Assembly (NCBI GenBank): GCA_963699055.1
Contig: CAVOTA010000002.1
Span: 1,302,001-1,366,000, forward strand
From: Bog-756 sp963699055
GTDB taxonomy: Bacteria > Actinomycetota > Acidimicrobiia > Acidimicrobiales > RAAP-2
Reading direction: 5' to 3'
Length of the DNA stretch: 64,000 bases
In this document: positions 41,514 through 49,342 of the stretch, piece after piece
How positions within the stretch are numbered: the first letter of the stretch is position 1
Layout of the letters: each line of letters starts with the position of its first letter
The notes under the pieces: generated by a model
Databases searched by the model: none
What the model was told of the DNA's origin: nothing
What the model saw: only the letters and a program-made list of their open reading frames with translations
Position numbers and translations under genes: made by a program

Positions 41514-42037
41514 TGGCCTGCCTCCTCGCCGGCCCGGCGGTAGCCGAAGCCGGTGTAGCTCTCCACGGCCACCAGGGCGCCGCGCTGGTTGTGGTATTCG
41601 ACGTCGATCACCCAGAAGCGCCCGGTCCCGAGCTTCGTCGTCTTCTCGTCGCTCACCGACCGCAGGATCTGCCGGGTGGTGAGGCGGTCACCGGGGCGCA
41701 CCGGTTCGTGGAAGATGATGGTGTTGTCGCTCATGATGGCCTCGGGCAGGCCCAGGCCCTCCTTGAGGTCGAAGTGGATCTGCAGGGGGAGGCCCGGGGT
41801 CGAGCGGTCCGGAGCCCAGTGGTGTGGTCGGAACCACACCGAGACCATGGTCGGCGGGGCGATCGGCCCACCGGTGACCTCCTCGGCCACCGCGGGGTCC
41901 CAGAACAGCGGATTGCCGTTCTCCACCGACGAGCAGGTGGTCCAGACGTACCCCTGCTCGACGGGGAACTCCCCCTCCTCCTCGTACTGGGCGATCCCGA
42001 GGAGGCCCTCGACGTCGTCGATGCCGATGGCGCTCAT
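41510..42037 (-). CDS. MaoC-like hydratase, first subunit (FAS1-type)
   Basis: A 175-aa hot-dog protein resembling the N-terminal dehydratase-like subunit (MaoC_dehydrat_N). Characteristic blocks are EFPVEQGYVWTTCSSVENGNPLFWDPAVAEEVTGGPIAPPTMVSVWFRPHHW and NTIIFHEPVRPGDRLTTRQILRSVSDEKTTKLGTGRFWVIDVEYHNQRG. It lacks an obvious Asp-His pair and probably binds the bulky part of the substrate, while the second subunit supplies catalysis, as in ChsH1/ChsH2 of mycobacterial cholesterol catabolism. Its ATG overlaps the CoA-transferase stop. Confidence 0.87.
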   Translation of the reverse strand: MSAIGIDDVEGLLGIAQYEEEGEFPVEQGYVWTTCSSVENGNPLFWDPAVAEEVTGGPIAPPTMVSVWFRPHHWAPDRSTPGLPLQIHFDLKEGLGLPEAIMSDNTIIFHEPVRPGDRLTTRQILRSVSDEKTTKLGTGRFWVIDVEYHNQRGALVAVESYTGFGYRRAGEEAGQ

Positions 42038-43254
42038 GCCACGACTCCCTTCTTCCGCAGTTCAGCGATCCGGTCGGCCGCCAGTCCCGCCGCGGCCAGC
42101 AGCTCGTCGGTGTCCGACGCCGACGGGTCCCCGGCCACCGTCGGCTCCCCCGCGCCCGCCATCCCGGCGAGCACGGGACCCACCTGACGGAACGTGGCCG
42201 GCAACCCGGCGGACCCGCCGCCGGGCAGGGTCGCCTCGACGATGGCCCCGCGTGCGGCGAACTGGGCGTCCCCGGCCACCTCGGCCGCGGTCAGCACCGG
42301 ACTCACGCAGGTGTCGGCCGGGGCCAGCTCGGCCACCCAGTCGTCGCGGTCCCGGGTGGCGAAGGCGGCCGCCAGATCGGCCCGGATGCCGTCCTGGGCG
42401 TCGTCGTCGTACTGGCGCGGTGTCCACTGCCCGCACCCGAGGAGCCGGCACAGGTTGGCGAAGAACTTGGCCTCGATGGCACCGACCGCCAGCCATCGGC
42501 CGTCCGCGCACCGGTAGGTGTCGTAGCAGGCGAAGCGACCGCTGATGACGTCGTGCCCGAAACCCACCGCCGCACCGGTGGCGAGGTACTCGTCGACGGG
42601 CAGGGACTCGAGCCACAGCACCCCGTCGGCGATCGACACGTCGAGGTGGACCCCGGCCCCGTCGTCCCCCCGGCCGTGGAGCGCGGCCACTACGGCCAGC
42701 GCCGCGTGCATGCCGCCCCCGGCGGCATCGGCGATGGTCGCCCCGGCCACGGGCGGACCCCCGTCGGCGGCCGGCTCGGTGGCACCCAGGTAGCCGCCCA
42801 CCGCCAGGTAGTTGATGTCGTGGCCCGCCCACCCCGACCGCGGGCCGTCCTGGCCGTAGCCGGTGGTCGAGCACAGGATCACCCGGGGGTTGACGGCAAG
42901 GAGCGCCTCGAACCCGATGCCCAGGCGGTCGACCACACCGGGCCGGAAGCTCTCCACCACCACGTCGGCGCCCCTCGCCAGGGCCAGGAACGCCTCGCGC
43001 CCGTCGGGGTCCTTCAGGTCCACGGCCACGTGGCGCAGGTGCCGTGCCCCGCTGTAGAGGAAGAACGGCGGTCGCTCCGGCGCCGCGCCGCCGGCGGGGA
43101 CGCCGGTGACCTTCACCACGGTCGCCCCGTAGTCGGCCAACAGGCGCGTGCACCGGGCCGCCGGGCCGAAACTGGCCAGGTCGAGCACCACCACGCCGGC
43201 GAGCGGTCCACCCGGGGTGGGCGCGGGGGCAGACGGAGCAGAGGGAGCGGTCAC
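42034..43254 (-). CDS. CaiB/BaiF-type (family III) CoA-transferase
   Basis: A 406-aa family III CoA-transferase. The catalytic aspartate is D146 in SGWAGHDINYLAVGGYLG. Other blocks are VVVLDLASFGPAARCTRLLADYGATVVKV near the start, RHLRHVAVDLKDPDGREAFLALARGADVVVESFRPGVVDRLG, and CSTTGYGQDGPRS. It moves CoA from a donor thioester to an acid, or in some relatives acts as a racemase (Amacr-type sequences share the LLAVNPRVILCSTTGYGQ stretch). Either role suits the entry step of this cluster. The GTG at 43254 is 14 nt after the stop of the upstream dehydrogenase. Confidence 0.88.
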   Translation of the reverse strand: MTAPSAPSAPAPTPGGPLAGVVVLDLASFGPAARCTRLLADYGATVVKVTGVPAGGAAPERPPFFLYSGARHLRHVAVDLKDPDGREAFLALARGADVVVESFRPGVVDRLGIGFEALLAVNPRVILCSTTGYGQDGPRSGWAGHDINYLAVGGYLGATEPAADGGPPVAGATIADAAGGGMHAALAVVAALHGRGDDGAGVHLDVSIADGVLWLESLPVDEYLATGAAVGFGHDVISGRFACYDTYRCADGRWLAVGAIEAKFFANLCRLLGCGQWTPRQYDDDAQDGIRADLAAAFATRDRDDWVAELAPADTCVSPVLTAAEVAGDAQFAARGAIVEATLPGGGSAGLPATFRQVGPVLAGMAGAGEPTVAGDPSASDTDELLAAAGLAADRIAELRKKGVVA

Positions 43255-43268
43255 GGGCGTGGTCCGGC

Positions 43269-44450
43269 TCAGAAGTTCTTGGGGAGCCCGAGCTTGCGAC
43301 GGGCCAGGATGTTCTTCTGGATCTCGGACGACCCGCCGCCGATGGTGTCGATCACCGTGTAGCGGTAGGTCGACTCCGAACGACCGGCCATCGGCGCCTC
43401 CTCGGTGTGGACCCGCAGCTGGCCACCGGGACCGGCGAGATCCATCGAGGCGTTGGCCAGCCGTCGGGAGTACTCGGTGGTGAAGAGCTTGTACTCGGAC
43501 GCCTCCGAGGTCGGCGGCGAGCCGCCGGCGTGGGCGGCGGCCACGAACTTGAGCCCCAGCACCCGGGCCACCTCGGCCTCCGTGTGCAGGTGGGCCACCT
43601 GGGCCCGCACCTGGACGTCGTCCTTCAACGGCCCGCCGTCCCGGGTGGCACCCTTCACGTACCGGGTCAGCAGGTCGAGGCGCTGGGCGGTGGGCGAGTA
43701 CGTGAACAGGGTGAACCGCTCGAGGTCGAGCGCCTCCGAGATGTACTGGAACCCGCGGTTGAGCTCGCCCACCACGTAGTCGTCCGACACCCACACGTCG
43801 TCCAGGTAGACCTCGTTCGTCCGTTCGTCACCCATGGTCCAGATGGGCTTGATGGTGATACCCGGGTGGTTCATCGGCACCAGGAACAAGGTGATGCCGC
43901 TGTGCTTGGGCGCCTCGGGGTCGGTGCGGGCACCGACCCAGTACCAGTCGGCGAAGTGGGCCGACGTCGTCCACGTCTTCTGGCCGTTGAGCCGCCACCC
44001 GTCGCCGTCGCGTGTGGCCTTGAGCTGCATCGACGCCGCGTCGGAGCCGGCGTTGGGCTCCGAGTACCCCACGGCGAACTCGACCTCGTTGCGCAGGATC
44101 TTCGGCAGGAATTCGGCCTTCAGCTTCTCACTGCCGTGGGAGATGATGGTCTTGCCGATGATCCCGACGCCCTTGCCGATCTGGGGGCCGCCGCGGGCCG
44201 CCAGCGCCTCGTTCAGCAGGTACTCGTAGACGCCGTCGCCGTCCTGGCCCCCGTACTCCTTCGGCCAGGTGATCCCCAGCCAGCCCTTCTCCCCCAGCTT
44301 GGCCATGAACTGGCGCCGCTTCGGCGTGTCCACGATCTGCGCCATGTTCTCGCGGGTGACGTCGAAGACCTCGGGGTCGTTGTTGTCGTCGAGGAACTGC
44401 TCCACGTCCTTGACGAACTCGAGCTGCTCGGGGGTGAACTCGAAGTCCAT
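43269..44450 (-). CDS. Acyl-CoA dehydrogenase (393 aa)
   Basis: A 393-aa acyl-CoA dehydrogenase and the first gene of the minus-strand run. Landmarks are the MDFEFTPEQLEFVKDVEQFLDD start, ITWPKEYGGQ, the FAD-contact motif VGYSEPNAGSDAASMQLKATRDGDGWRLNGQKTWTTSAHFADW, and the C-terminal DTIGGGSSEIQKNILARRKLGLP, where GGGSSEIQ is the FAD-pyrophosphate contact. It keeps the canonical SEPxAGSD that the second dehydrogenase lacks, so the two could be the FAD-binding and accessory chains of one enzyme. The start at M8 of the longest frame is set by ggagg 8 nt upstream. The operator-like repeat at 44496-44516 lies directly upstream. Confidence 0.9.
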   Translation of the reverse strand: MDFEFTPEQLEFVKDVEQFLDDNNDPEVFDVTRENMAQIVDTPKRRQFMAKLGEKGWLGITWPKEYGGQDGDGVYEYLLNEALAARGGPQIGKGVGIIGKTIISHGSEKLKAEFLPKILRNEVEFAVGYSEPNAGSDAASMQLKATRDGDGWRLNGQKTWTTSAHFADWYWVGARTDPEAPKHSGITLFLVPMNHPGITIKPIWTMGDERTNEVYLDDVWVSDDYVVGELNRGFQYISEALDLERFTLFTYSPTAQRLDLLTRYVKGATRDGGPLKDDVQVRAQVAHLHTEAEVARVLGLKFVAAAHAGGSPPTSEASEYKLFTTEYSRRLANASMDLAGPGGQLRVHTEEAPMAGRSESTYRYTVIDTIGGGSSEIQKNILARRKLGLPKNF

Positions 44451-44495
44451 GGTCGTAGCCTCCATCCTCAACCGTGCGGCCCGGGCCGCGGTGGT

Positions 44496-44516
44496 TATCT
44501 GACTGACCGTCAGATA
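44496..44516. promoter_or_regulatory. Operator-like inverted repeat TATCTGAC-n5-GTCAGATA
   Basis: Perfect 8-bp arms separated by tgacc, in the 190-bp gap between the divergent dehydrogenase and the mini-ORF/HMGCS-like gene. Size and symmetry fit a TetR-type repressor, which commonly controls acyl-CoA catabolism in actinobacteria. A TAGGAT hexamer (44529-44534) downstream is a possible -10 for the rightward genes, so a bound repressor would block it. No TetR gene is in the window. Confidence 0.75.
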
Positions 44517-44641
44517 CTCTTGGCATCATAGGATGACCGGGCAGCGGACGCCACCGCCCGCGCCAACGCCCCTGCGGGCGGTACGGGGCCGGCCGGACTG
44601 CGGTGCCGAGGCGCCACCACGACGAAGGGACCAGGATCACC

Positions 44642-44677
44642 ATGCAGCAGGCGAGTTCGAACGGGGTCCGCCCATGA
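44642..44677 (+). CDS. Possible 11-aa leader peptide overlapping the HMGCS-like gene
   Basis: ATG with an aggatcacc ribosome-binding region opens an 11-codon frame (MQQASSNGVRP) whose stop overlaps the next start as ATGA (44674-44677). The overlap geometry is typical of translational coupling. The HMGCS-like start has no good Shine-Dalgarno of its own, which supports the idea. Confidence 0.4.
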   Translation: MQQASSNGVRP

Positions 44678-46113
44678 CCAGGGGCATCGTCGGCATCGCC
44701 GGGTACGTCCCCTACCGCAGGCTCCAGCGCTCGGCCGTGGCCGCCGTGTTCGGGACCGGAGGGGGCAAGGGTGCCCGGTCGGTCGCCTCCCACGACGAGG
44801 ACACCACCACGATGGGCGTCGAGGCCGCCCGCCGGGCGCTGCGAGCCGCACCGGGGGCGGCACCGGACGCCGTGTGGTTCGCCACCGCCACCCCCGCCTA
44901 CCTCGACAAGACCAACGCGACCACGGTCCACGCCGCCCTCCGTCAGCCGGCCGACGTCGCCGCCTTCGACTTCGGTGGGGCCCTCCGGTCCGGTGTGGGT
45001 GCCCTGCGCACCGCCCTCGGGGCGCCGGGATCGGGCACCACACTGGTCATCGTCTCCGACCTCCGGGACGGACTGCCCACGTCGGCCGACGAGTCGGCCG
45101 GTGGCGACGGCGCCGCCGCCGTCGTGGTCGGCGACGACGGTCCGGGCGCGCCGGTCATCGCCGAGTACCTGGGTGGGGCATCGGTGAGCGACGAGTTCCT
45201 CGACCGGTGGCGCACGGCCGGCGACCGGCGGTCCCGGACGTGGGAGGAGCGCTTCGGCGAGACCCGCTACGTGCCGCTCGGTGCCGACGCCTGGCAGGCC
45301 GGGCTGAAGGCCGCCGGGGTGTCGGCCGAGGAGGTGGACCGCGTCGTGGTCACCGGCATGCACGGACGGGCCGCCAAGGCCGTCGGTCGTGCGCTCGGCG
45401 TGCGTGACGGCGTCCTGGCCGACGACCTGTCGACGTCCGTGGGCCAGACCGGCGCGGCTCACGCCGGGCTGGTGCTGGCATCGGTGCTCGAGTCCGCCTC
45501 GCCGGGCGAGGTCGTGGCCGTGCTGTCGCTGGCCGACGGCGCCGACGCACTGGTCTTCCGCACCACCCCGGCGATCGCCGCCTGGACCCCGGCCGACGCG
45601 GTGGCCGCCCAGGTCGTCGCCGGTGCCGACCTCCCCTACGGCAAGTTCCTGGCATGGCGGGGCATGGTCACCCCCGAACCGCCCCGCCGGCCCGAGCCCC
45701 AGCGGGTGTCCTCGTCGGCCGCCTGGCGCAACGAGGAGTGGAAGTTCGGGTTCGTGGGCAGCCAGGACCGCACCTCGGGTGCGGTCCACCTGCCACCGTC
45801 GCGGGTCTCCATGACCGGCGGCGCGGTGGACGACATGGTCCCCTTCGACCGGGCCGACGCCGAGGCCACCATCGCCACCTACACCATCGACCGCCTGGCC
45901 TACTCGCCGAGCCCGCCGATCGTCTTCGCCGTCCTCGACTTCGACGGTGGCGGACGGTTCCCGGTGGAGCTCACCGACGTCGACCCGGACACGGTCGACA
46001 TCGGCGACCGGGTGGCGATGACGTTCCGCAGGCTCTACACGGCGGACGGCATCCACGACTACTTCTGGAAGGCCACGCCGGTCCGCACCGCGGCCGGCGG
46101 CACCGACGACTGA
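44674..46113 (+). CDS. HMG-CoA-synthase-like / DUF35 OB-fold fusion without cysteine
   Basis: A 479-aa protein in two parts. Residues 1-345 follow the thiolase-fold HMG-CoA synthase layout: GIVGIAGYVPYRRL start, HDEDTTTMGVEAARRAL, DAVWFATATPAYLDKTNATTVHAALR, the elbow FDFGGALRSGVGALR (about 98-112), a late VVTGMHGRAAKAVGRALG and SVGQTGAAHAGLVLASVLE. Residues about 350-475 look like a DUF35/OB-fold module. The whole chain has no cysteine, so the HMGCS nucleophile and the DUF35 zinc-ribbon cysteines are both missing. In archaea, thiolase, HMGCS and DUF35 form a channelling complex; here the fused partner may only bind CoA intermediates or scaffold the thiolase encoded next. Start ATG overlaps the 11-codon frame. 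Confidence 0.82.
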   Translation: MTRGIVGIAGYVPYRRLQRSAVAAVFGTGGGKGARSVASHDEDTTTMGVEAARRALRAAPGAAPDAVWFATATPAYLDKTNATTVHAALRQPADVAAFDFGGALRSGVGALRTALGAPGSGTTLVIVSDLRDGLPTSADESAGGDGAAAVVVGDDGPGAPVIAEYLGGASVSDEFLDRWRTAGDRRSRTWEERFGETRYVPLGADAWQAGLKAAGVSAEEVDRVVVTGMHGRAAKAVGRALGVRDGVLADDLSTSVGQTGAAHAGLVLASVLESASPGEVVAVLSLADGADALVFRTTPAIAAWTPADAVAAQVVAGADLPYGKFLAWRGMVTPEPPRRPEPQRVSSSAAWRNEEWKFGFVGSQDRTSGAVHLPPSRVSMTGGAVDDMVPFDRADAEATIATYTIDRLAYSPSPPIVFAVLDFDGGGRFPVELTDVDPDTVDIGDRVAMTFRRLYTADGIHDYFWKATPVRTAAGGTDD

Positions 46114-46195
46114 CGCCGGGGTCGCGACCGCACGCAGCGGCCGCGTACGTGGCGACGACACAGGGTACGAACGCAGGAAGAAGGCAAGGAGAACA

Positions 46196-47386
46196 ATGGC
46201 TTCGCACGGGATCAAGGACCGGGTGGCGATCGTCGGCATGGGGTGCACGCGCTTCGCCGAGCACTGGGACAAGAGCCTCGACGACCTCATCGTCGACGCC
46301 GCCGAGGAGACGTTCGCCTCGGCCGGTGTCACCAAGGAGGATGTCGACGCCTACTGGTTCGGCACCGCACAGTCCGGGATGAGCGGTATCACCCTGGCCC
46401 GCCCCCTCCAGCTCGAGAACAGACCTGTCACCCGTGTCGAGAACTACTGCACCACCGGGTCCGAGGCGCTGCGCGCCGCCGCCTATGCCGTGGCGTCCGG
46501 CGCCTACGACGTGGCCATGGCGCTCGGGGCCGAGAAGGTGAAGGACTCCGGCTACCAGGGCCTCAACGCCTTCCCGATCCCGAACGACGGGACCGCCCGC
46601 ACCCTGACGGCGGCGGCCATGTTCTCGATGGTGGCTCCCGCCTACGGCAGGAAGTACGGCGTGGGCGACGACGAGCTCACCGACGTGCTGGCCCGGATCT
46701 CGTGGAAGAACCACCAGAACGGCGCCCGCAACCCGCGCGCCCAGTTCCGCAAGGAGGTCTCCACCGAGACCATCTGCGCCTCGCCCCGGGTCGCCGGCCG
46801 GCTCGGCGTGTTCGACTGCGCCGGCGTGGCCGACGGCGCCGCCGCCGCCATCGTCGTGCGGGCCGAGGACGCCCACCGGTACACGGACACCCCGATCTAC
46901 ATCAAGGCCCTGTCGTTCGCCGCCGGCAGCGGGTCCGGGCTCATCGACCCCGAGTACGACTACACGTGGTTCCCGGAGTGTGCCGCCGCCGCCGCCGACG
47001 CCTACGCCCAGGCCGGGATCACCGATCCGCTCCACCAGCTGGCCATGGCCGAGGTGCACGACTGCTTCACGCCGACCGAGCTGGTCCTCATGGAGGATCT
47101 CGGCTTCGCTCCCCGTGGCACGGCGTGGAAGGAGGTGCTGGCCGGCACCTTCGACCGCGACGGTGCCCTCCCGGTGAACCCCGACGGCGGGCTGAAGAGC
47201 TTCGGACACCCGGTGGGCGCCTCGGGCCTGCGCATGTTCTTCGAGGCATGGCTGCAGCTACGGGGCGAGGCGACCCCCGAGCGCCAGATCGACACCGACC
47301 GGAAGCTCGCCCTCACCCACAACCTGGGGGGCTACCCGGGCGAGATGGTGTCGTTCGTCTCCGTGGTGGGCACCGAACTCGGCTGA
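46196..47386 (+). CDS. SCP2-type thiolase / lipid-transfer thiolase
   Basis: A 396-aa thiolase-fold enzyme of the SCP-x/Ltp group. The nucleophile is C85 in VENYCTTGSEALR. The second-site motif is EVHDCFTPTE (H288, C290), typical of SCP2-thiolases, and GLKSFGHPVGASG carries H338. It would cleave a 3-ketoacyl-CoA thiolytically or a beta-hydroxy acyl-CoA in a retro-aldol manner, as Ltp2 does. It lies 80 nt downstream of the HMGCS-like/DUF35 fusion with a strong aaggag ribosome-binding site, and the two are likely partners, because thiolases of this type often need a DUF35 protein. Confidence 0.9.
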   Translation: MASHGIKDRVAIVGMGCTRFAEHWDKSLDDLIVDAAEETFASAGVTKEDVDAYWFGTAQSGMSGITLARPLQLENRPVTRVENYCTTGSEALRAAAYAVASGAYDVAMALGAEKVKDSGYQGLNAFPIPNDGTARTLTAAAMFSMVAPAYGRKYGVGDDELTDVLARISWKNHQNGARNPRAQFRKEVSTETICASPRVAGRLGVFDCAGVADGAAAAIVVRAEDAHRYTDTPIYIKALSFAAGSGSGLIDPEYDYTWFPECAAAAADAYAQAGITDPLHQLAMAEVHDCFTPTELVLMEDLGFAPRGTAWKEVLAGTFDRDGALPVNPDGGLKSFGHPVGASGLRMFFEAWLQLRGEATPERQIDTDRKLALTHNLGGYPGEMVSFVSVVGTELG

Positions 47387-47446
47387 GCCCGCCCGGGGCG
47401 GTGCCCCCGTCGGACGGACCGGCGACGGCGGTGGGACCCGGGGCGG

Positions 47447-47674
47447 TCAGTGGCGTCGCGGGGCCACGGCGTCGGCGCCGGCGTCCCGTCGTGCCGCGTG
47501 GCGGAGGTAGTTGCCGAGCAGCACGATCATCATCCCCGTCATGAGGACGGCCAGCCCGCAGCCGGCCGTCTCCTGACGGGCATCGGGGCGCACCACGAAC
47601 GCCGCCAGCACCAGGACCACACCGGCCAGGCACACCGTCCGTCCGACGGCCAGGACGACGCGGCCGGTCGGCAC
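47447..47674 (-). CDS. Two-helix membrane protein
   Basis: A 75-aa protein with two membrane helices (VGRTVCLAGVVLVLAAFVV and CGLAVLMTGMMIVLLGNYL) and a basic C-terminal tail. It starts at GTG 47674, 7 nt after the stop of the TenA-like gene on the same strand, and may be coupled to it. Unknown function; short length lowers confidence. Confidence 0.55.
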   Translation of the reverse strand: MPTGRVVLAVGRTVCLAGVVLVLAAFVVRPDARQETAGCGLAVLMTGMMIVLLGNYLRHAARRDAGADAVAPRRH

Positions 47675-47681
47675 GGGTCGG

Positions 47682-48371
47682 TCAGGCGGCCAGGCCCTCC
47701 GCCTGGCGCTCGTCCAGCAGCGCCCACCACGCGTCCGCCGCCCGGCCCGCGGCCGCAGCCACCGTGTCGGCGTCGGCGCCGAGGAGTGCCAGCGCGTCGA
47801 CGGCCCATGCACCGTGGTCGGCGTCCATGGAGGCGTGCACGTCCCAGAAGCGGGTTCCCGCCGCGTCCATGCCGTACCACCGCCGGAGGCCGTCCCCCTT
47901 GGAGGCGGCGATGTCCGCCGCCTGGGTCTCGTAGGCGGCCAGACCGGCCAGCGCGGCCACCGGGGACTCCGCCGCCAGTGAACGGTAGGTGGCGACCAGG
48001 TCGGCGGCCGCCCGGCCGGGCCCGGTGGCGACCGGATCGGGCAGTCCGGCCGCGAACCCGTCGAACAGGCTCAGATGGGGCTCGGGCCGCCCGAGCTCGT
48101 CGGCCAGGTTGTGGGACACGAGCGTGGCGGTGGCGTACCGGCCGTCGGCCGTCAGCTGCTCGACGACCTCGGTCAGGACCTCCGGCAGCACCGCCTCGAA
48201 GGCCCGGTAGTGGACGGCGTACTCGGCCAGCTCGGCCGACGTGAGCTCACCCGCCTCCCACCGTCGGTAGAACGGGTGCTCGAGGAGCCGGCGGTCCCCG
48301 ATGGCCGAGGCGACGGCGGCGGCCACGTCGGCACGGTTCGCAGTGGTGCGCAGGTCGATGTCGTGGGTCAT
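47682..48371 (-). CDS. TenA/PqqC/CADD-like haem-oxygenase-fold protein
   Basis: A 229-aa all-helical protein. The motif HPFYRRWEAGELTSAELAEYAVHYRAFEAVLPEVL is that of the haem-oxygenase-like group of PqqC and chlamydial CADD. Candidate di-metal ligands are E/H residues in YAVHYRAFE, SHNLADELG, AAYETQAADIAASK and VHASMDADHGAW. CADD-type proteins make p-aminobenzoate from a self-derived tyrosine; others degrade thiamin or act in PQQ synthesis. Nothing in the neighbourhood decides between them. The ATG is leaderless, with TAGGGT 6 nt upstream. Confidence 0.8.
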   Translation of the reverse strand: MTHDIDLRTTANRADVAAAVASAIGDRRLLEHPFYRRWEAGELTSAELAEYAVHYRAFEAVLPEVLTEVVEQLTADGRYATATLVSHNLADELGRPEPHLSLFDGFAAGLPDPVATGPGRAAADLVATYRSLAAESPVAALAGLAAYETQAADIAASKGDGLRRWYGMDAAGTRFWDVHASMDADHGAWAVDALALLGADADTVAAAAGRAADAWWALLDERQAEGLAA

Positions 48372-48377
48372 GGGAAG

Positions 48378-48383
48378 ACCCTA
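48378..48383 (-). promoter_or_regulatory. -10 element TAGGGT, leaderless start
   Basis: Minus-strand TAGGGT ends 6 nt before ATG 48371. Confidence 0.55.
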
Positions 48384-48413
48384 CCAATGCGCGCCCCGTC
48401 GCGGCGGGGCCGG

Positions 48414-49250
48414 TCAGCGGGCGATGGCCTGCTGGTTCGACGGGTGGGCGTAGCGGCCGCTGACCTGGGTGGGGAGGCCGCCACGGAGCACCCGTCGGGG
48501 GTCGTCGCGGGCGTCGAGGTAGTGCAGCTTGTGCTCACGCTCCATGGCCAGGCGGCGCAGGTGCACCAGCAGCGCGACGTAGGCACCGAGGGCCGCGGCG
48601 TCGAGCGCACACAGTGCCCACAGTGCCGTCATCCCGGTGACCACGGCCAGGAGGAGTGCGAGCACGAACGCGCCGGCCAGCACCACCAGCGTGTCGCGCC
48701 GGCGCCGGCGGGCCTGGCCGCGGGCGGAACCGTCCGCCCGCGGGGCGGCGTGGTACCCGGCCTGGGCCGGTCCGGGCGCGGCCCATCCGTCGACCGGTGG
48801 CCGCGGTCGGCCGGGCGCGGCCTGTCCGAGGGAGCGCGAGGGGGACAGGTCGGGGTCGTCGGTCGGGTACGGGGCCCCCGCGCTCGTCGCGGTGGCGGAG
48901 ACGTCGGCGAACCGGTCGGCGGTGACCCCGGCCGGGGGCTCACCCAGGAAGGCCAGTGCGGGACGGGGCAGCTCCTTCGCCCCCACCACGGTCAGCTTCG
49001 GCGGGGTGCCGGTGTCCGGGTAGGTGATCCCGGTCGGGGTGCCGGTGTCGTCGACGGCCCGCAGCCGGTAGGCGGGGGCGACGATGGGCTCGGGAGCGGA
49101 GTGCTCGAGGATCCGGAGCTGGTGGTGGAAGTGCGTGATCGACTGGTGACCACCGGAGCGGGCCCGGCGCTTGAGCAGGCTGGGCCCGAGGATGACGGCC
49201 CAGGCCACGAGGATGATGATCACCAGCACCACGGGCACCACCTCCTCCAC
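48414..49250 (-). CDS. Membrane protein with three predicted helices
   Basis: A 278-aa protein: one N-terminal helix (VVPVVLVIIILVAWAVILGPSLL), a soluble Pro/Ala-rich middle of about 160 residues including a short SITHFHHQLRILEH motif and a disordered stretch, then two helices (TLVVLAGAFVLALLLAVVTGM and LWALCALDAAALGAYVALLVHL) and a cytoplasmic basic tail. The opening VILGPSLLKRR is common among actinobacterial membrane proteins of unknown function. The start is uncertain: GTG 49250 or one of several GTG codons up to six codons downstream, with ggagg inside. Confidence 0.68.
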   Translation of the reverse strand: MEEVVPVVLVIIILVAWAVILGPSLLKRRARSGGHQSITHFHHQLRILEHSAPEPIVAPAYRLRAVDDTGTPTGITYPDTGTPPKLTVVGAKELPRPALAFLGEPPAGVTADRFADVSATATSAGAPYPTDDPDLSPSRSLGQAAPGRPRPPVDGWAAPGPAQAGYHAAPRADGSARGQARRRRRDTLVVLAGAFVLALLLAVVTGMTALWALCALDAAALGAYVALLVHLRRLAMEREHKLHYLDARDDPRRVLRGGLPTQVSGRYAHPSNQQAIAR

Positions 49251-49329
49251 CGGTCGTTGCCGGTACAAACGGTACCGACGACGAATTCCGCAGTGGTGGA
49301 TGCTCCCCGTGGCCGCCGGGCCCCGCCGG

Positions 49330-49335
49330 TAGCGT
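49330..49335 (+). promoter_or_regulatory. -10 element TAGCGT, leaderless start
   Basis: TAGCGT ends 7 nt before GTG 49343. Confidence 0.5.
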
Positions 49336-49342
49336 CCTCCCC

